NCBI GenBank assembly: GCA_035573675.1
Contig: DATMAB010000010.1
Coordinates: forward strand, 62,001 to 126,000
DNA length: 64,000 nt
Origin: Terriglobales bacterium
GTDB taxonomy: Bacteria > Acidobacteriota > Terriglobia > Terriglobales > Acidobacteriaceae
Direction of reading: 5' to 3'
Made by a program: the position numbers and the translations under genes. The first letter of the stretch is position 1. Each line of letters starts with the position of its first letter. Below, one piece after another: positions 14,517 through 23,312 of this stretch. The notes below the pieces were generated by a model, which was given only the letters and a program-made list of their open reading frames with translations, had not been told where the DNA came from and ran no database searches.

Positions 14517-15431
14517 GCGGAAGAGGTTCTTGAGGATGAAGAAGACGTTGGCCGGGCGTTCGGCGAGGCGGCGCATGAAATACGGGTACCACTCGGTGCC
14601 GAAGGGGATATAGACGCGCATGCGCCAGCCCTGGCGCACCAGGTCCTGTTGCAAGTCGCGGCGGATGCCGTAGAGCATCTGGAACTCGAAGGCGTCGGGC
14701 GGAACCTTTTCGGCGCGGGCGAAGGCGATGGTGGCGGCGATCATCTTCGGGTCGTGAGTGGCGATGCCGTGGTAGACGCCGCTCTTGAGCAGCAGCTTCA
14801 TCAGGGCGACGAAGTTGGCATCGACGTCGGATTTCTTCTGAAACGCGATCTCCGGCGGCTCCTGGTAGGCGCCTTTGCACAGGCGGATGCGGATGCGCTC
14901 GGCGCAGAGTTCCTCGACGTCTTTCCGCGAACGATACAGATACGACTGGATGACAGCGCCGATGATGCCGGCGTTCTGCGGGTGGCGATGCAGGTGGCGG
15001 ACGAAGTCGAGGGTGCGCTGGGTGTAGGGCGAGCCTTCCATATCCACACGCACGAAGCTGCGCAGGCGCGCGGCGTGGGCGACAAGGTCGGAGACCAGGG
15101 TGTGGGCGAGCGATTCATCGACGTCCAGGCCCATGTGGGTGAGCTTGAGGCTGATGTTGGCGTCGAGCGAGCGGGCGGCGATGTGGTCGAGGAGCTGGTG
15201 GTAGAGCGCGGCGCTGCGGCGGGCCTCCTCGGCGTTGGTGACGTTCTCGCCCAGATTGTCGATGGAGACCGACATGCCGGACTGGTTGACGGCACGGGTG
15301 GCGGCGAGCACTTCCTCGAGCGTCTCGCCGGCGACGAAGCGGCGGGAGACGCGGCGGCCGGCGGGAGAGCGCTCGGCAAAGGCGCGCAGGGAGCGGCTCT
15401 CAGAAAGACGGATGAACAGCGCCCTCAGCAA
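14514..15431 (-). CDS. Proline dehydrogenase (monofunctional)
   Basis: 305 residues, the usual length of a free-standing bacterial ProDH. It has the FAD-binding TIM-barrel signatures NVTNAEEARRSAALY, SLKLTHMGLD, VRVDMEGSPYT, LCKGAYQEP and a C-terminal YIPFGTEWYPYFMRRLAERP. The Arg/Arg of YFMRRLAERP is the substrate-carboxylate site of the family. The enzyme oxidises L-proline to pyrroline-5-carboxylate and passes electrons to the respiratory chain at the inner membrane. The partner P5C dehydrogenase is not adjacent; the aldehyde dehydrogenase at 24462 is of a different subfamily. The gene is flanked by repeats and appears monocistronic. Confidence 0.95.
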   Translation of the reverse strand: MLRALFIRLSESRSLRAFAERSPAGRRVSRRFVAGETLEEVLAATRAVNQSGMSVSIDNLGENVTNAEEARRSAALYHQLLDHIAARSLDANISLKLTHMGLDVDESLAHTLVSDLVAHAARLRSFVRVDMEGSPYTQRTLDFVRHLHRHPQNAGIIGAVIQSYLYRSRKDVEELCAERIRIRLCKGAYQEPPEIAFQKKSDVDANFVALMKLLLKSGVYHGIATHDPKMIAATIAFARAEKVPPDAFEFQMLYGIRRDLQQDLVRQGWRMRVYIPFGTEWYPYFMRRLAERPANVFFILKNLFR

Positions 15432-15491
15432 GCGGCACCCGCGCGGTGAGATGGCGTGCGACGCGGCGACATGCGGAGCGATGGTTGTAAC

Positions 15492-15540
15492 ACAACAGTG
15501 GTCAGTTGTCAGTGGTCAGTGGTCAGTGGTCAGTGTGGCA
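15492..15540. repeat. AGTGGTCAGT array
   Basis: Five units of AGTGGTCAGT or AGTTGTCAGT lie between the proline dehydrogenase and thioredoxin reductase genes. The same unit occurs at 20042-20078 and 48913-48951. Confidence 0.8.
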
Positions 15541-15547
15541 GGGTGGA

Positions 15548-16474
15548 TCAGTGGCCCTCGGCTTCGAGGAATTTTTCGGCTTCCATGGCGGCCATGCAGC
15601 CGGTACCCGCAGCGGTGATGGCCTGGCGGTAGCGGCGGTCCATGACGTCGCCCGAGGCGAAGACGCCGGGGACGCGGGTGAAGACGTAGTCCCGGGTGAT
15701 GAGGTAGCCCTCGGAATCCATGTCGAGCTGGCCCGCGAACATTTTGGCGTTGGGGATGTGGCCGATGCCGAGGAAGAGCGCGCTGGTGGGAAAGTCCCAG
15801 GTCTGGTTGGTCTTGAGGTTGCGCAGCTTGACGGCGGTGACTTCTTTCCTGCCGACGTCATAGACGTCTTCGACCACGACGGGGGTGAGGAACTTGATCT
15901 TCTGGTTGGCGCGGGCGCGGTCGAGCATGATCTTGGAGGCGCGGAATTCGTCGCGGCGATGCACGATAGTGACTTCGGTGGCGAAGCGGGTGAGGAAGAG
16001 CGCTTCCTCCATGGCGGAGTCGCCGCCGCCGACCACAACCACGGGCTTGCCGGAGAAGAAGAAGCCATCGCAAGTGGCGCAGGAGGAGACGCCGTGTCCG
16101 ATGAGCGCCTGCTCGTTGGGCAGTCCGAGCCAGCGGGCTGAAGCCCCGCTGGCGATGATGAGCGTCTTGGACTCCAGCGTCTCCTTGCCGAGGTTGAGCT
16201 TGAAGGGACGGCGGCTGAGATCGGCGCTGACCAGGTGGCCGGAGCGGTACTCGGCGCCGAAACGCGCGGCCTGCTTCTTCATGTTTTCGATGAGTTCGGG
16301 GCCCTGGATGCCGTCGGGGAAGCCGGGGAAATTTTCCACCAGGGTGGTGAGCGAGAGCTGGCCGCCGGGCTCGTGGCCCTCGATGACCAGAGGTTTGAGG
16401 TTGGCGCGCGCGGCGTAGAGCGCGGCCGTGTGTCCGGAACATCCGGAGCCGAGAACCACGACATTGTGAATCAA
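15548..16474 (-). CDS. trxB: Thioredoxin reductase
   Basis: 308 residues. The N-terminal FAD motif is GSGCSG (9-14). The redox-active pair is SCATCDG (Cys132, Cys135). The NADPH motif VVVGGGDSAMEEA follows, and the C-terminal FAD-closing motif GVFASGDVMDRRYRQA completes the family order. It reduces thioredoxin with NADPH in the cytoplasm. TTG 16474 is chosen as start because it is preceded by GGAG eight bases away and gives the standard N-terminus; the upstream in-frame extension is repeat sequence. The FAD loop GCSG in place of the common GPAG is a mild variation. Confidence 0.95.
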   Translation of the reverse strand: MIHNVVVLGSGCSGHTAALYAARANLKPLVIEGHEPGGQLSLTTLVENFPGFPDGIQGPELIENMKKQAARFGAEYRSGHLVSADLSRRPFKLNLGKETLESKTLIIASGASARWLGLPNEQALIGHGVSSCATCDGFFFSGKPVVVVGGGDSAMEEALFLTRFATEVTIVHRRDEFRASKIMLDRARANQKIKFLTPVVVEDVYDVGRKEVTAVKLRNLKTNQTWDFPTSALFLGIGHIPNAKMFAGQLDMDSEGYLITRDYVFTRVPGVFASGDVMDRRYRQAITAAGTGCMAAMEAEKFLEAEGH

Positions 16475-16690
16475 GCTTCTAGCTCCTAGCTGCCAGCCAC
16501 TAGTTCTTAGCCAGCCGTTGTTAGATGGCGAGACTGACTCGCTTGATTCAGGCGAGTGTAGCACCAGTGCTCTTTCAAAATGTCTGCCGGTTCTCCTGAG
16601 GGGCCAAAGCCCTTGTAGGGAAGGAAAGCCGGAACGGCGCGGCTGAAGGCGCGCCCTTTCAAGACAGATTTCAACCGAGGTGAACCACTT
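16475..16690. repeat. AGCTCCTAGCTGCCAGCC units and second family H double palindrome
   Basis: Just upstream of trxB are CTAGCTCCTAGCTGCC units. At 16599-16656, GGGGCCAAAGCCC and GGCGCGGCTGAAGGCGCGCCC repeat the double-stem element seen at 12812-12869. Confidence 0.7.
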
Positions 16691-17368
16691 TCAGGGATTG
16701 TTGGGTTTCGGCGGAGAAGGCGCAGGTTTGGCGGGTGCAGACTTCCGGGCGCCGACGCCCAGACGAGAGAGGTCGCCGGGCACGGTGGAGCGCACGCGCA
16801 AGATGGCGCGGTAGCGGGCCATGATGTCCGAGGCCTGGCGGAAGAGCGGTTCGAAGCCGGACTGGTCGGCCTTCGGGCAGCGGGCGAGAGCGACCGAAGG
16901 CTTGCCGAAGCGCTCGATCTTGACGTGGTTGGCGGGCGTGTTGAGGGCGAGGACGGAAGCGATGTCGGCCGAGGCGCTGACCGTATCCTGAATGGAAAGC
17001 ATGAGGACGTCTTTGGGATCGCGCAGGCGGAAGACCAGCGTCTCGGCAATGCTGTTGTCGTCCACACTGATGGAGTACTGCACGCTGGAGAGCAGGCCCT
17101 CGGGGATCTCGCGGCGGATGCGGACCCAGTTGGAAACGGGAGCGTCGGGCATGGTGGAGCGGCCGCGGGCGACCTCGAAGTCGGCGGCGAAGCGGACACG
17201 CTCAGGAATGGCGGCGAGCGCCGCGGCCAACGCCTGCTTTTCGTCGGGCGAGGGAGCGCAGACGTTAAGGTACGTGACGCGGACTTCAGGCTTGGCGGCA
17301 GGTTCCTGGGCCAAGGCCAGAAGCGAAGCGAGAACAAAGGCCGGCAGCGAAAGGCGCACGAAGGTCAT
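16691..17368 (-). CDS. Secreted protein of unknown function (225 aa)
   Basis: 225 residues with a signal peptide (hydrophobic about 4-20, cleavage near ALAQ). The mature part looks globular, mixed alpha/beta, and ends in a Pro/Ala/Lys-rich tail (APAKPAPSPPKP). Two cysteines (NVCAPS, ARCPKA) may pair in the periplasm. No catalytic motif is recognisable, and I cannot assign it to a named family. It lies between the trxB gene and a divergent 66-residue gene, with a TTGGCTGTCGGTTCCTGGCTCC repeat in the divergent gap. Coding status is supported by codon bias and the signal peptide. Confidence 0.65.
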   Translation of the reverse strand: MTFVRLSLPAFVLASLLALAQEPAAKPEVRVTYLNVCAPSPDEKQALAAALAAIPERVRFAADFEVARGRSTMPDAPVSNWVRIRREIPEGLLSSVQYSISVDDNSIAETLVFRLRDPKDVLMLSIQDTVSASADIASVLALNTPANHVKIERFGKPSVALARCPKADQSGFEPLFRQASDIMARYRAILRVRSTVPGDLSRLGVGARKSAPAKPAPSPPKPNNP

Positions 17369-17386
17369 TCTAACGTAGAGGCGGTG

Positions 17387-17430
17387 GTTGGCTGTCGGTT
17401 CCTGGCTCCTGGCCGTTGGCTCTTGGCTAG
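17387..17430. repeat. TTGGCTC/TTCCTGGCTCC text-like repeat
   Basis: GGTTGGCTGTCGGTTCCTGG, CTCCTGGCCGTTGGCTCTTGGC: four drifting TGGCTG/TGGCTC units in the divergent gap. Similar units occur at 309-339 and 14320-14342. Confidence 0.6.
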
Positions 17431-17439
17431 AATGCGGAC

Positions 17440-17640
17440 ATGGCTAACCTGACCCTGGTGTACGGCATGCGGCTGCTGCCGTCGGACGATATCGCGGAAG
17501 TGGGAGAAGCGCCGGTGAAACTGAAGAGCGGGCGCGAGGCGCGCATCACCATGCACATCCTGGAAGGCAGCAAGGAAGATATCGAGAAGCAGTTGCGGGC
17601 GAGCGTGGAGGCGTTTTTCGATTTTTATCCGGAAATCTAG
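17440..17640 (+). CDS. Small conserved protein (66 aa)
   Basis: 66 residues. MANLTLVYGMRLLPSDDI is followed by KLKSGREARITMHILEGSKEDIEKQLRA and an aromatic end (FFDFYPEI). It reads as a compact beta-beta-alpha protein with normal codon use. No signal peptide, cysteine or known motif is present. It is transcribed divergently from the secreted protein at 16691 and is followed by a repeat-bearing gap (17641-17852) that holds an ATTCTTCGCTCGGGTTTCCC unit and a CGCTCAGGATGACGG unit. The function is unknown. Confidence 0.6.
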   Translation: MANLTLVYGMRLLPSDDIAEVGEAPVKLKSGREARITMHILEGSKEDIEKQLRASVEAFFDFYPEI

Positions 17641-17821
17641 CGGATGCGGCGCGCTTCCCGCTCTGCGCTTTCCGCTGTCGGCTTGGCCTTCGGAACAGCA
17701 AGCCCGAGATTCTTCGCTCGGGTTTCCCGCGCTGGAAAGTGCGCGCGGTAGCCCTCCCCCGCTCAGGATGACGGCGGCATGGGGAGAGGTCGAGTGCGAG
17801 TGGCGTGCTCAGCACCGCGCA

Positions 17822-17827
17822 TATAAT
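17822..17827 (+). promoter_or_regulatory. Candidate -10 box for the phosphatase gene
   Basis: A perfect TATAAT lies 26 bases before the chosen GTG start at 17853. No good -35 box is seen at the right distance. It argues that the upstream ATG at 17805 is not the real start. Confidence 0.4.
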
Positions 17828-17852
17828 CAAGGCTCGCGACTCCGGTCCCGCC

Positions 17853-20045
17853 GTGAGACTTTACCGATTTCTGCGTCGCAAGCTCGGGCAGGCGGCTCCC
17901 ACCAGCCTGCTGGGGCAGCTTGCGCTCTACCTGCTGGCGGTGGACCTGGCGCTGATGGTGGTGCGCGGGGTGTGGCTGCTGGCGAAGCCCGGGCCGGGAG
18001 CCGGCGGGAACCTTTCCGACTGGATCACTTTTTTCAACGTAGTGCTGGCGGGGATGTACGGCCTGCTGCTGGTGGGCTGGGTGCGGCGGGTGCTGCTGTG
18101 GCGGCTGCGCAACCGGCTGATCGTGACCTACTTTCTTGTGGGCGTGGTGCCGGCGGTGCTGCTGGTGGCCATGGCGCTGGTTTCGTTCTACATCTTCGCG
18201 GGACAGTTCGCGACCTTCCTGGTGACCTCCGATCTGCAGGCGGAAGTGAAGGCACTGCAATCGGCCAATGCGAGCCGGGCGTCGGCGCTGGCGGGCAGCC
18301 TGCGGCGCGGGCGCGGGACGAGCGCGTCGGTGACGGAGAGCCGGGAACTGGAGATCGGCCTGCCGGTTTCGTCGAAGACGCAGGTGGTGGCGTGGTACCG
18401 GGGACGTCCGTTCGTGTTGCAGGGCGAGCCGGGAACACAAGCGTTGGCGGCGCCGGCGTGGCTCAAGGACAACTTCAGCGGGGTAGCCCTGGACGAAGGC
18501 GGGCTGTACTTGCGCGCCGCCACCTCAGTGAACGTGGGCTCGGAGCGGATGACCGTGCTCAGCAGCACGCCGCTGGACCGGGAAGTGGTGGAGCGCGTCG
18601 CGGCGGGCCTGGGCCGCACGACCTTCTACGTCACGAGCGGAGAGTTCAGCGTGGGCTCCGATTTTGAACCCGCGCAGGAGGGCGAACGTCCGCTGGTGCA
18701 ACTCGAGAACCGGCCGGAAGGAACCGAGCGGCCCGGGTTGCGGGTGCGGCGGAGGACGTCGCAGCCGGCTCCGGGACAATCGAGCTTGAACGTAGAGGGC
18801 GGGCGCTTGCCGCCGGCGACGCGCTGGCTGGACCGGCCAGTGACCTTCGGCGCCATCTTCATGTATGCGGACTGGAAAACGGGCGAGGAGGCGGCCAGCC
18901 TGTTCACGGTGCGGACGCGTCCCTCGGCGCTGTATGCCCGGCTGTTCGGGACGTTCGGGGCGTGGGCGGGAGCGTGGGCGGCCGTGCTGGTAGCGCTGGC
19001 CGTGTTCCTGGCCATCATCGCGCTGGTGGCGGTGGCGGTAGCCATCGGGCTGACGCGCACGGTCACCAGATCGGTGCATTCGCTGTACGAGGCCACGCAG
19101 CACATCAACCGCGGCGACCTGAGCTACCGCATCGCGGTGCGGCAGAAGGACCAGTTGGCGGAGCTGGAATCGTCGTTCAACTCCATGAGCGCATCGCTCC
19201 AGCGGCTGCTGGTGGAAGAGAAGGAAAAGAACCGCCTGCAGAGCGAGCTGGCCATCGCCCAAGAGGTGCAGAACCAGCTTTTTCCGCGCGAATTCCCGTC
19301 AACGCCGGGTCTGGAGGTGCACGGTGTGTGCCAGCCAGCCCGGATCGTGAGCGGCGACTACTATGACTTTCTGGTTGCCGGCGATGACCGACTGGGGATC
19401 GCACTGGGCGACATCAGCGGCAAGGGGATTTCGGCCGCGCTGCTGATGGCGACGCTGCACTCGGCGGTGCGGGCGTTCCAGATCGGCAGCGTGATGGAGA
19501 GGGCTGGAGTAGCCGCAGTTCACGGGCGCGGTGCCGGCGGTTCGCTGGCGGTGGCCTCGGTGAACGGCGCCATGTCGCCGGCACATTTGCTCAAAGTGCT
19601 GAACCATCACTTGTACCGCAGCACGACGCCGGAGAAGTATGCGACGCTTTTCCTGAGCTTTTACGACGGCGCGTCGCGGACGCTGCATTATTCGAACGCG
19701 GGACATCTGCCGCCCATCGTGCTGCGCGCCAACGGAGAACTAGAGCGATTGTGCGAAGGCGGCACGGTGCTGGGAATGTTCGACGACCTGAGCTTCGAGG
19801 AGGCCCGGTGCGAACTGCGTCCGGGGGACATTTTCCTGGCTTTCAGCGACGGCATCACCGAGCCGGAGAACGAGTTCGGTGAGTTCGGGGAGGCGCGCCT
19901 GATCGATCTGGTGCTGGAGAACCGCCATCTGCCGCTGCCACAAATCACCGAAGCCGTGGTGGGGGCTGTGAGAGACTGGATCGGCGGGGTGGAACAGCCG
20001 GACGACATCACGCTGGTGCTGGCGCGGGGGAAAGGGAGTGGCTAG
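17853..20045 (+). CDS. Membrane SpoIIE/RsbU-type PP2C phosphatase with HAMP domain
   Basis: 730 residues. Two or three membrane helices lie at about 20-115 (LALYLLAVDLALMVV, FLVGVVPAVLLVAMAL). An extracytoplasmic region of about 125-360 follows, then another membrane helix (about 370-405), a HAMP linker (about 405-460), a short coiled coil, and a C-terminal SpoIIE phosphatase domain (about 480-728) with SGDYYDF, LGDISGKGISAALLM, YSNAGHLPP and FSDGITEPEN. The acidic metal ligands (SGD, GDISG, SDG, PDD) are all present, so it should be active. It is likely to regulate an anti-anti-sigma partner, though none is encoded nearby. GTG 17853 is preferred because TATAAT lies between it and the earlier ATG. 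Confidence 0.9.
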   Translation: MRLYRFLRRKLGQAAPTSLLGQLALYLLAVDLALMVVRGVWLLAKPGPGAGGNLSDWITFFNVVLAGMYGLLLVGWVRRVLLWRLRNRLIVTYFLVGVVPAVLLVAMALVSFYIFAGQFATFLVTSDLQAEVKALQSANASRASALAGSLRRGRGTSASVTESRELEIGLPVSSKTQVVAWYRGRPFVLQGEPGTQALAAPAWLKDNFSGVALDEGGLYLRAATSVNVGSERMTVLSSTPLDREVVERVAAGLGRTTFYVTSGEFSVGSDFEPAQEGERPLVQLENRPEGTERPGLRVRRRTSQPAPGQSSLNVEGGRLPPATRWLDRPVTFGAIFMYADWKTGEEAASLFTVRTRPSALYARLFGTFGAWAGAWAAVLVALAVFLAIIALVAVAVAIGLTRTVTRSVHSLYEATQHINRGDLSYRIAVRQKDQLAELESSFNSMSASLQRLLVEEKEKNRLQSELAIAQEVQNQLFPREFPSTPGLEVHGVCQPARIVSGDYYDFLVAGDDRLGIALGDISGKGISAALLMATLHSAVRAFQIGSVMERAGVAAVHGRGAGGSLAVASVNGAMSPAHLLKVLNHHLYRSTTPEKYATLFLSFYDGASRTLHYSNAGHLPPIVLRANGELERLCEGGTVLGMFDDLSFEEARCELRPGDIFLAFSDGITEPENEFGEFGEARLIDLVLENRHLPLPQITEAVVGAVRDWIGGVEQPDDITLVLARGKGSG

Positions 20046-20078
20046 TGGTCAGTCGTCAGTGGCCAGTGGTCAGCTAGT
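20042..20078. repeat. AGTGGTCAGTCGTCAGT array
   Basis: Four AGTGGTCAGT/AGTGGCCAGT units directly at the stop codon of the phosphatase gene. Confidence 0.75.
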
Positions 20079-20149
20079 CTGGCGCGCATGCAGGCAACTC
20101 GACGTTGCGGGCGGTCATCTTTCGGTAGGATGTGGTGAAGGGAGGAATC

Positions 20150-20857
20150 ATGCATCGATCCTTGGCGTGGGTCCTGGTGGTGGTCATGGCGGCGGTACCG
20201 GCGCTGGCCGGCGATAAAGAGAATGAGCGGCTGGAGAATGCGGGCCAGGTAATGAAGGAGATCCTCAATATCCCAGACAACATTCCGCAGGACCTGCTGG
20301 ACAAGGCGGAGTGCATCATCGTACTGCCGGGCGTGAAAAAGTTCGCCATCGGGATCGGGGGCAGCTACGGGCGAGGAGCGATGGTCTGCCGCGGCGGGGC
20401 GAACTTCACCGGGCCGTGGGGCGCACCCGCCATGTTCCGGCTGGAGGGCGGCAACATCGGTCTGCAACTGGGCGGCCAGGAAACCGATTTCGTGCTGCTG
20501 GTGATGAACCCGCGGGGGGCGCGGTCGGTCATGGGCAGCAAGGTAAAGCTGGGAGCCGATGCGGCGGCGGCGGCCGGTCCCAAGGGCCGCACGGCGACGG
20601 CGGCGACGGACGTGGTGATGCGGGCGGAGATCCTCTCCTATTCGCGCTCGCGGGGACTGTTTGCGGGGGTTTCGCTCGAGGGCTCAACGCTGCGACAGGA
20701 CAACGGTCCGAACAAGAGTCTTTACGGGCGGGAGATCAGCGCGCGCGAGATCCTGCGGGAGGGGAAAGTGGGCGTGCCGTCAGCCGGACAGGCGCTGGTT
20801 TCGCTGCTGAACTCGAAGACACCCAAGAATCTTTCCGACCCGAAGTCGCTGGAGTAG
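20150..20857 (+). CDS. SYLF (YSC84-like) lipid-binding secreted protein
   Basis: 235 residues with a signal peptide (about 1-20, ending ALAGD). The mature part is a SYLF domain: LDKAECIIVLPGVKKFAIGIGGSYGRGAMVCR, then GNIGLQLGGQETDFVLLVMN, then LFAGVSLEGSTLRQD. This order is diagnostic for the YSC84 family, which binds phosphoinositides or lipids in eukaryotes and has an undefined envelope role in bacteria. ATG 20150 has a GGGAGGA site just upstream. It is expected in the periplasm. The next gene starts about 170 bases later, so it may or may not be co-transcribed. Confidence 0.9.
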   Translation: MHRSLAWVLVVVMAAVPALAGDKENERLENAGQVMKEILNIPDNIPQDLLDKAECIIVLPGVKKFAIGIGGSYGRGAMVCRGGANFTGPWGAPAMFRLEGGNIGLQLGGQETDFVLLVMNPRGARSVMGSKVKLGADAAAAAGPKGRTATAATDVVMRAEILSYSRSRGLFAGVSLEGSTLRQDNGPNKSLYGREISAREILREGKVGVPSAGQALVSLLNSKTPKNLSDPKSLE

Positions 20858-21030
20858 GTGCGGCAGGGCCAACGAACGAAGGTGAGGGCGGCGAGACGAG
20901 TCCGCCCTTTTCATTTTCTCCTGCGACTGATCTAGAATCGCGGCCATCTCCAGCCGCGGCCCACCGGCGTGCCAGCGCACCTACCCGGTCGAAGGCCCGT
21001 TTCGGCGGCGCGCGCGAGAAGGAGTTCGCC

Positions 21031-22017
21031 ATGTTCCAGACAAGTCTGTTGCGGCTGGCGGCGAGCCTGGCGTTGCTGCTCCTGACGGTCGGCTCCTGCA
21101 GCCGTTCCCCTCACGACTCCGACGAGATGTACTACCTGGTAACGGCCAACAAGAAGGTGGGCTACTGGCAGGAGGCGCGGGCCGGGTTCGAGGATGCCGC
21201 CCGGCAACTCAAGGTGCGGGCGGACTTCGTCGGCCCGGATACCTACGACCCGAAGGCGCAGCAGGAGGAGTTCCACAAGATCGTGCAGAAGAAGCCGACG
21301 GGCATCCTAGTGTCGGCCGCCGACCCCAAGCTGATGAGGCCGGAGATCGATGCGGCAGTCGCGGCCGGCATTAACGTCCTCACAGTGGACGCGGACGTCC
21401 CGGAGAGCAAGCGCTTGTTGTTCATCGGCACCAACAACTATGAGGCCGGCAAGCTGGGCGGCGAGGTGCTGGTCAAAGCGCTGGGCGGCAAGGGCAACGT
21501 GGTGGTGTTCACCATGCCCGGGCAAGCCAATCTGCGGGAGCGCCTGAACGGATACCGTTCGGTGCTGGAAGCGCATCCGAAGATCAAGATCGTGGAAGTC
21601 GTGGACATTCAGGGGACTCCGACCCTGGCCTTCGACCGCGCCAAGGAAATCGTGGAAAAGTCCAAAGACGAGGTGCAGGCGTTCGTCTGCCTGGAAGCGC
21701 TGGCCGGCAAAGAGGTAGCGGAGGTGCTCGACCGCCATGACGCGCGGGACAAGGTGGTGGTGGCCATGGACGCGGATGAGGGAACGCTGGACTGGATCGG
21801 GAAAGGCGTGATTCTCGCCACCATCGCGCAAAAGCCCTACACCATGGGCTTCAGCGGACTGAAAATGCTCGACGAGCTGTACCACAAGAAATCCGGTGCG
21901 GCGGGTGAAGGCGCCCGCGCCGAAGTGCCGCAGTTCGTCGATACCGGAACCATGCTGGTGGACAAGTCCAACCTGGACGCCTTTCGCAAGTCGCTGGCCG
22001 GGAGCGCCGGCAAGTAG
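21031..22017 (+). CDS. Periplasmic sugar-type binding lipoprotein (RbsB-like)
   Basis: 328 residues. Its lipoprotein signal peptide ends TVGSC with Cys23 as the anchor. The rest is a type I periplasmic binding protein: a YLVTANKKVGYWQEARAG start, PTGILVSAADP, GINVLTVDADVP, RLLFIGTNNYEAGKLGGEVL and a hinge with AKEIVEK..EVQAFVCLEAL. This matches ribose/xylose-type ABC receptor proteins. No ATPase or permease gene is adjacent. Instead an MFS transporter starts four bases after the stop, so this is an orphan binding lipoprotein that may act as a sensor or cooperate with the MFS protein. ATG 21031 follows AAGGAG. Confidence 0.9.
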   Translation: MFQTSLLRLAASLALLLLTVGSCSRSPHDSDEMYYLVTANKKVGYWQEARAGFEDAARQLKVRADFVGPDTYDPKAQQEEFHKIVQKKPTGILVSAADPKLMRPEIDAAVAAGINVLTVDADVPESKRLLFIGTNNYEAGKLGGEVLVKALGGKGNVVVFTMPGQANLRERLNGYRSVLEAHPKIKIVEVVDIQGTPTLAFDRAKEIVEKSKDEVQAFVCLEALAGKEVAEVLDRHDARDKVVVAMDADEGTLDWIGKGVILATIAQKPYTMGFSGLKMLDELYHKKSGAAGEGARAEVPQFVDTGTMLVDKSNLDAFRKSLAGSAGK

Positions 22018-22021
22018 GCCC

Positions 22022-23281
22022 GTGGCTGCCGCCGACCGCTCGCTGGATTCCCTGAGCCGCTGGAAACTGCTGCTGCTTCTGTGCGCGGCCGACTTCATGG
22101 CCTACGTGGCCATCTTCTCCGTACCGCCGGTGCTCGGCGAGGTGGCGCGGCATTTCGGCGTGGACTACGAACGCGCCGGCCTGATGATGACCGCCTACTC
22201 GGTGGTGCGCACGGCGGGCAGTTTGGCCGCGGGCATCTACAGCGACCGCTTCGGGGTGAAGCGGTTCGTGCTGGCGGGGTTGGGCCTGGTGGCCACGGCG
22301 GGATATTTCTCCGCTCATGCGCCGAGTTTCGGGTGGCTGCTGGGGTGCCGCGTGCTGATCGGGATGGGCGCGACCATGGTGTTCATTCCCGGCCTGGCGG
22401 CGGCCATTCATCTGTTGCCGCGGGAGCGGGTGAACCTGGCCAGCGGATCGTTCCTGAGCTCGCTCTACCTGGGAATGTCTGTGGCGTTGCTGGCCACGCC
22501 GATCCTGGCAGCGCGCATGGGCTGGCCGCGCGCCTTCGAACTCTACGCCGCGGTCACGGTGGCCGTGGGCGTGCTGTTCCTGCTGCTGACGCGCGGCGAG
22601 AGCCTGCGGAACGCGCCGGACGCCGCGGTCAACGGGTCACCGCGTTCGTCGGTTCGGACGCTGGCGGGGAAGGCGTTGCTGCTGGCTTCCGGCGTCTACT
22701 TTTTGTTCCTGTTCCAAACCTACGGGCTGCTGACCTGGCTGCCGGAGTATCTGAAAGTGGTGCGGCAGTACACGCCGCCGGAAGTGGGCTCGGTTTCGAT
22801 GCTGCTGGGCGTGGTGCTGATCCCGGGTTCGGTGTTCGCGGGCTGGCTGAGCGACCGCGTGGGCGCGTGGGGCGTGGCGGTGGCCGGATCGCTGATCTGC
22901 GCCGTGTGTCCCGTGCTGTTGGTCATGTTTCCGGCGATGACCATCGGGCAGGTTTCGGCAGTGGTCTTCTGGAAAGCGGTGGGGACGAGCATGATCGCCG
23001 TGCCGCTGGCCGGGCTGCTGGCGCACCTGGTGCCGGCTTCCGACAGCGGCAAAGCCGTGGGCCTGGCGCACACGGCGGGCTATGCCGGATCGATCGTGTC
23101 AACTTACCTGGGCGGATACCTGCTGAACCGCTTCGGGAACTACGACTGGTCGTTCGGCATCTTCGCGGTTTCCATGATCGTCAACGTGGGGCTGCTGACG
23201 CTGCTGCGAGGACCGTTCCGCAGCGCGCGGGCGGCCCTCCACGGCGCTGCAAAAAGAGAAGCAGCGCCGGCGCGGGCGTAG
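22022..23281 (+). CDS. MFS transporter
   Basis: 419 residues with about 12 membrane helices. The MFS signature between helices 2 and 3 is GIYSDRFGVKRFV, repeated in modified form in the second half as GWLSDRVGAWGV. The long central loop (about residues 198-215) is short of charged motifs. It belongs to the sugar/organic-acid-type branch by general appearance; the substrate is unknown. GTG 22022 begins four bases after the stop codon of the binding lipoprotein, so the two genes are almost certainly co-translated. A repeat-like GAGGCGCCGCCGCGTCC lies after the stop and recurs after the next gene (23751-23767). Confidence 0.9.
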   Translation: MAAADRSLDSLSRWKLLLLLCAADFMAYVAIFSVPPVLGEVARHFGVDYERAGLMMTAYSVVRTAGSLAAGIYSDRFGVKRFVLAGLGLVATAGYFSAHAPSFGWLLGCRVLIGMGATMVFIPGLAAAIHLLPRERVNLASGSFLSSLYLGMSVALLATPILAARMGWPRAFELYAAVTVAVGVLFLLLTRGESLRNAPDAAVNGSPRSSVRTLAGKALLLASGVYFLFLFQTYGLLTWLPEYLKVVRQYTPPEVGSVSMLLGVVLIPGSVFAGWLSDRVGAWGVAVAGSLICAVCPVLLVMFPAMTIGQVSAVVFWKAVGTSMIAVPLAGLLAHLVPASDSGKAVGLAHTAGYAGSIVSTYLGGYLLNRFGNYDWSFGIFAVSMIVNVGLLTLLRGPFRSARAALHGAAKREAAPARA

Positions 23282-23312
23282 AGGCGCCGCCGCGTCCTGT
23301 AGGGAGGTATGC

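Noticed and set aside
17440-17640. Toxin or antitoxin
   Set aside because: Single small gene with no partner and no known toxin motif.
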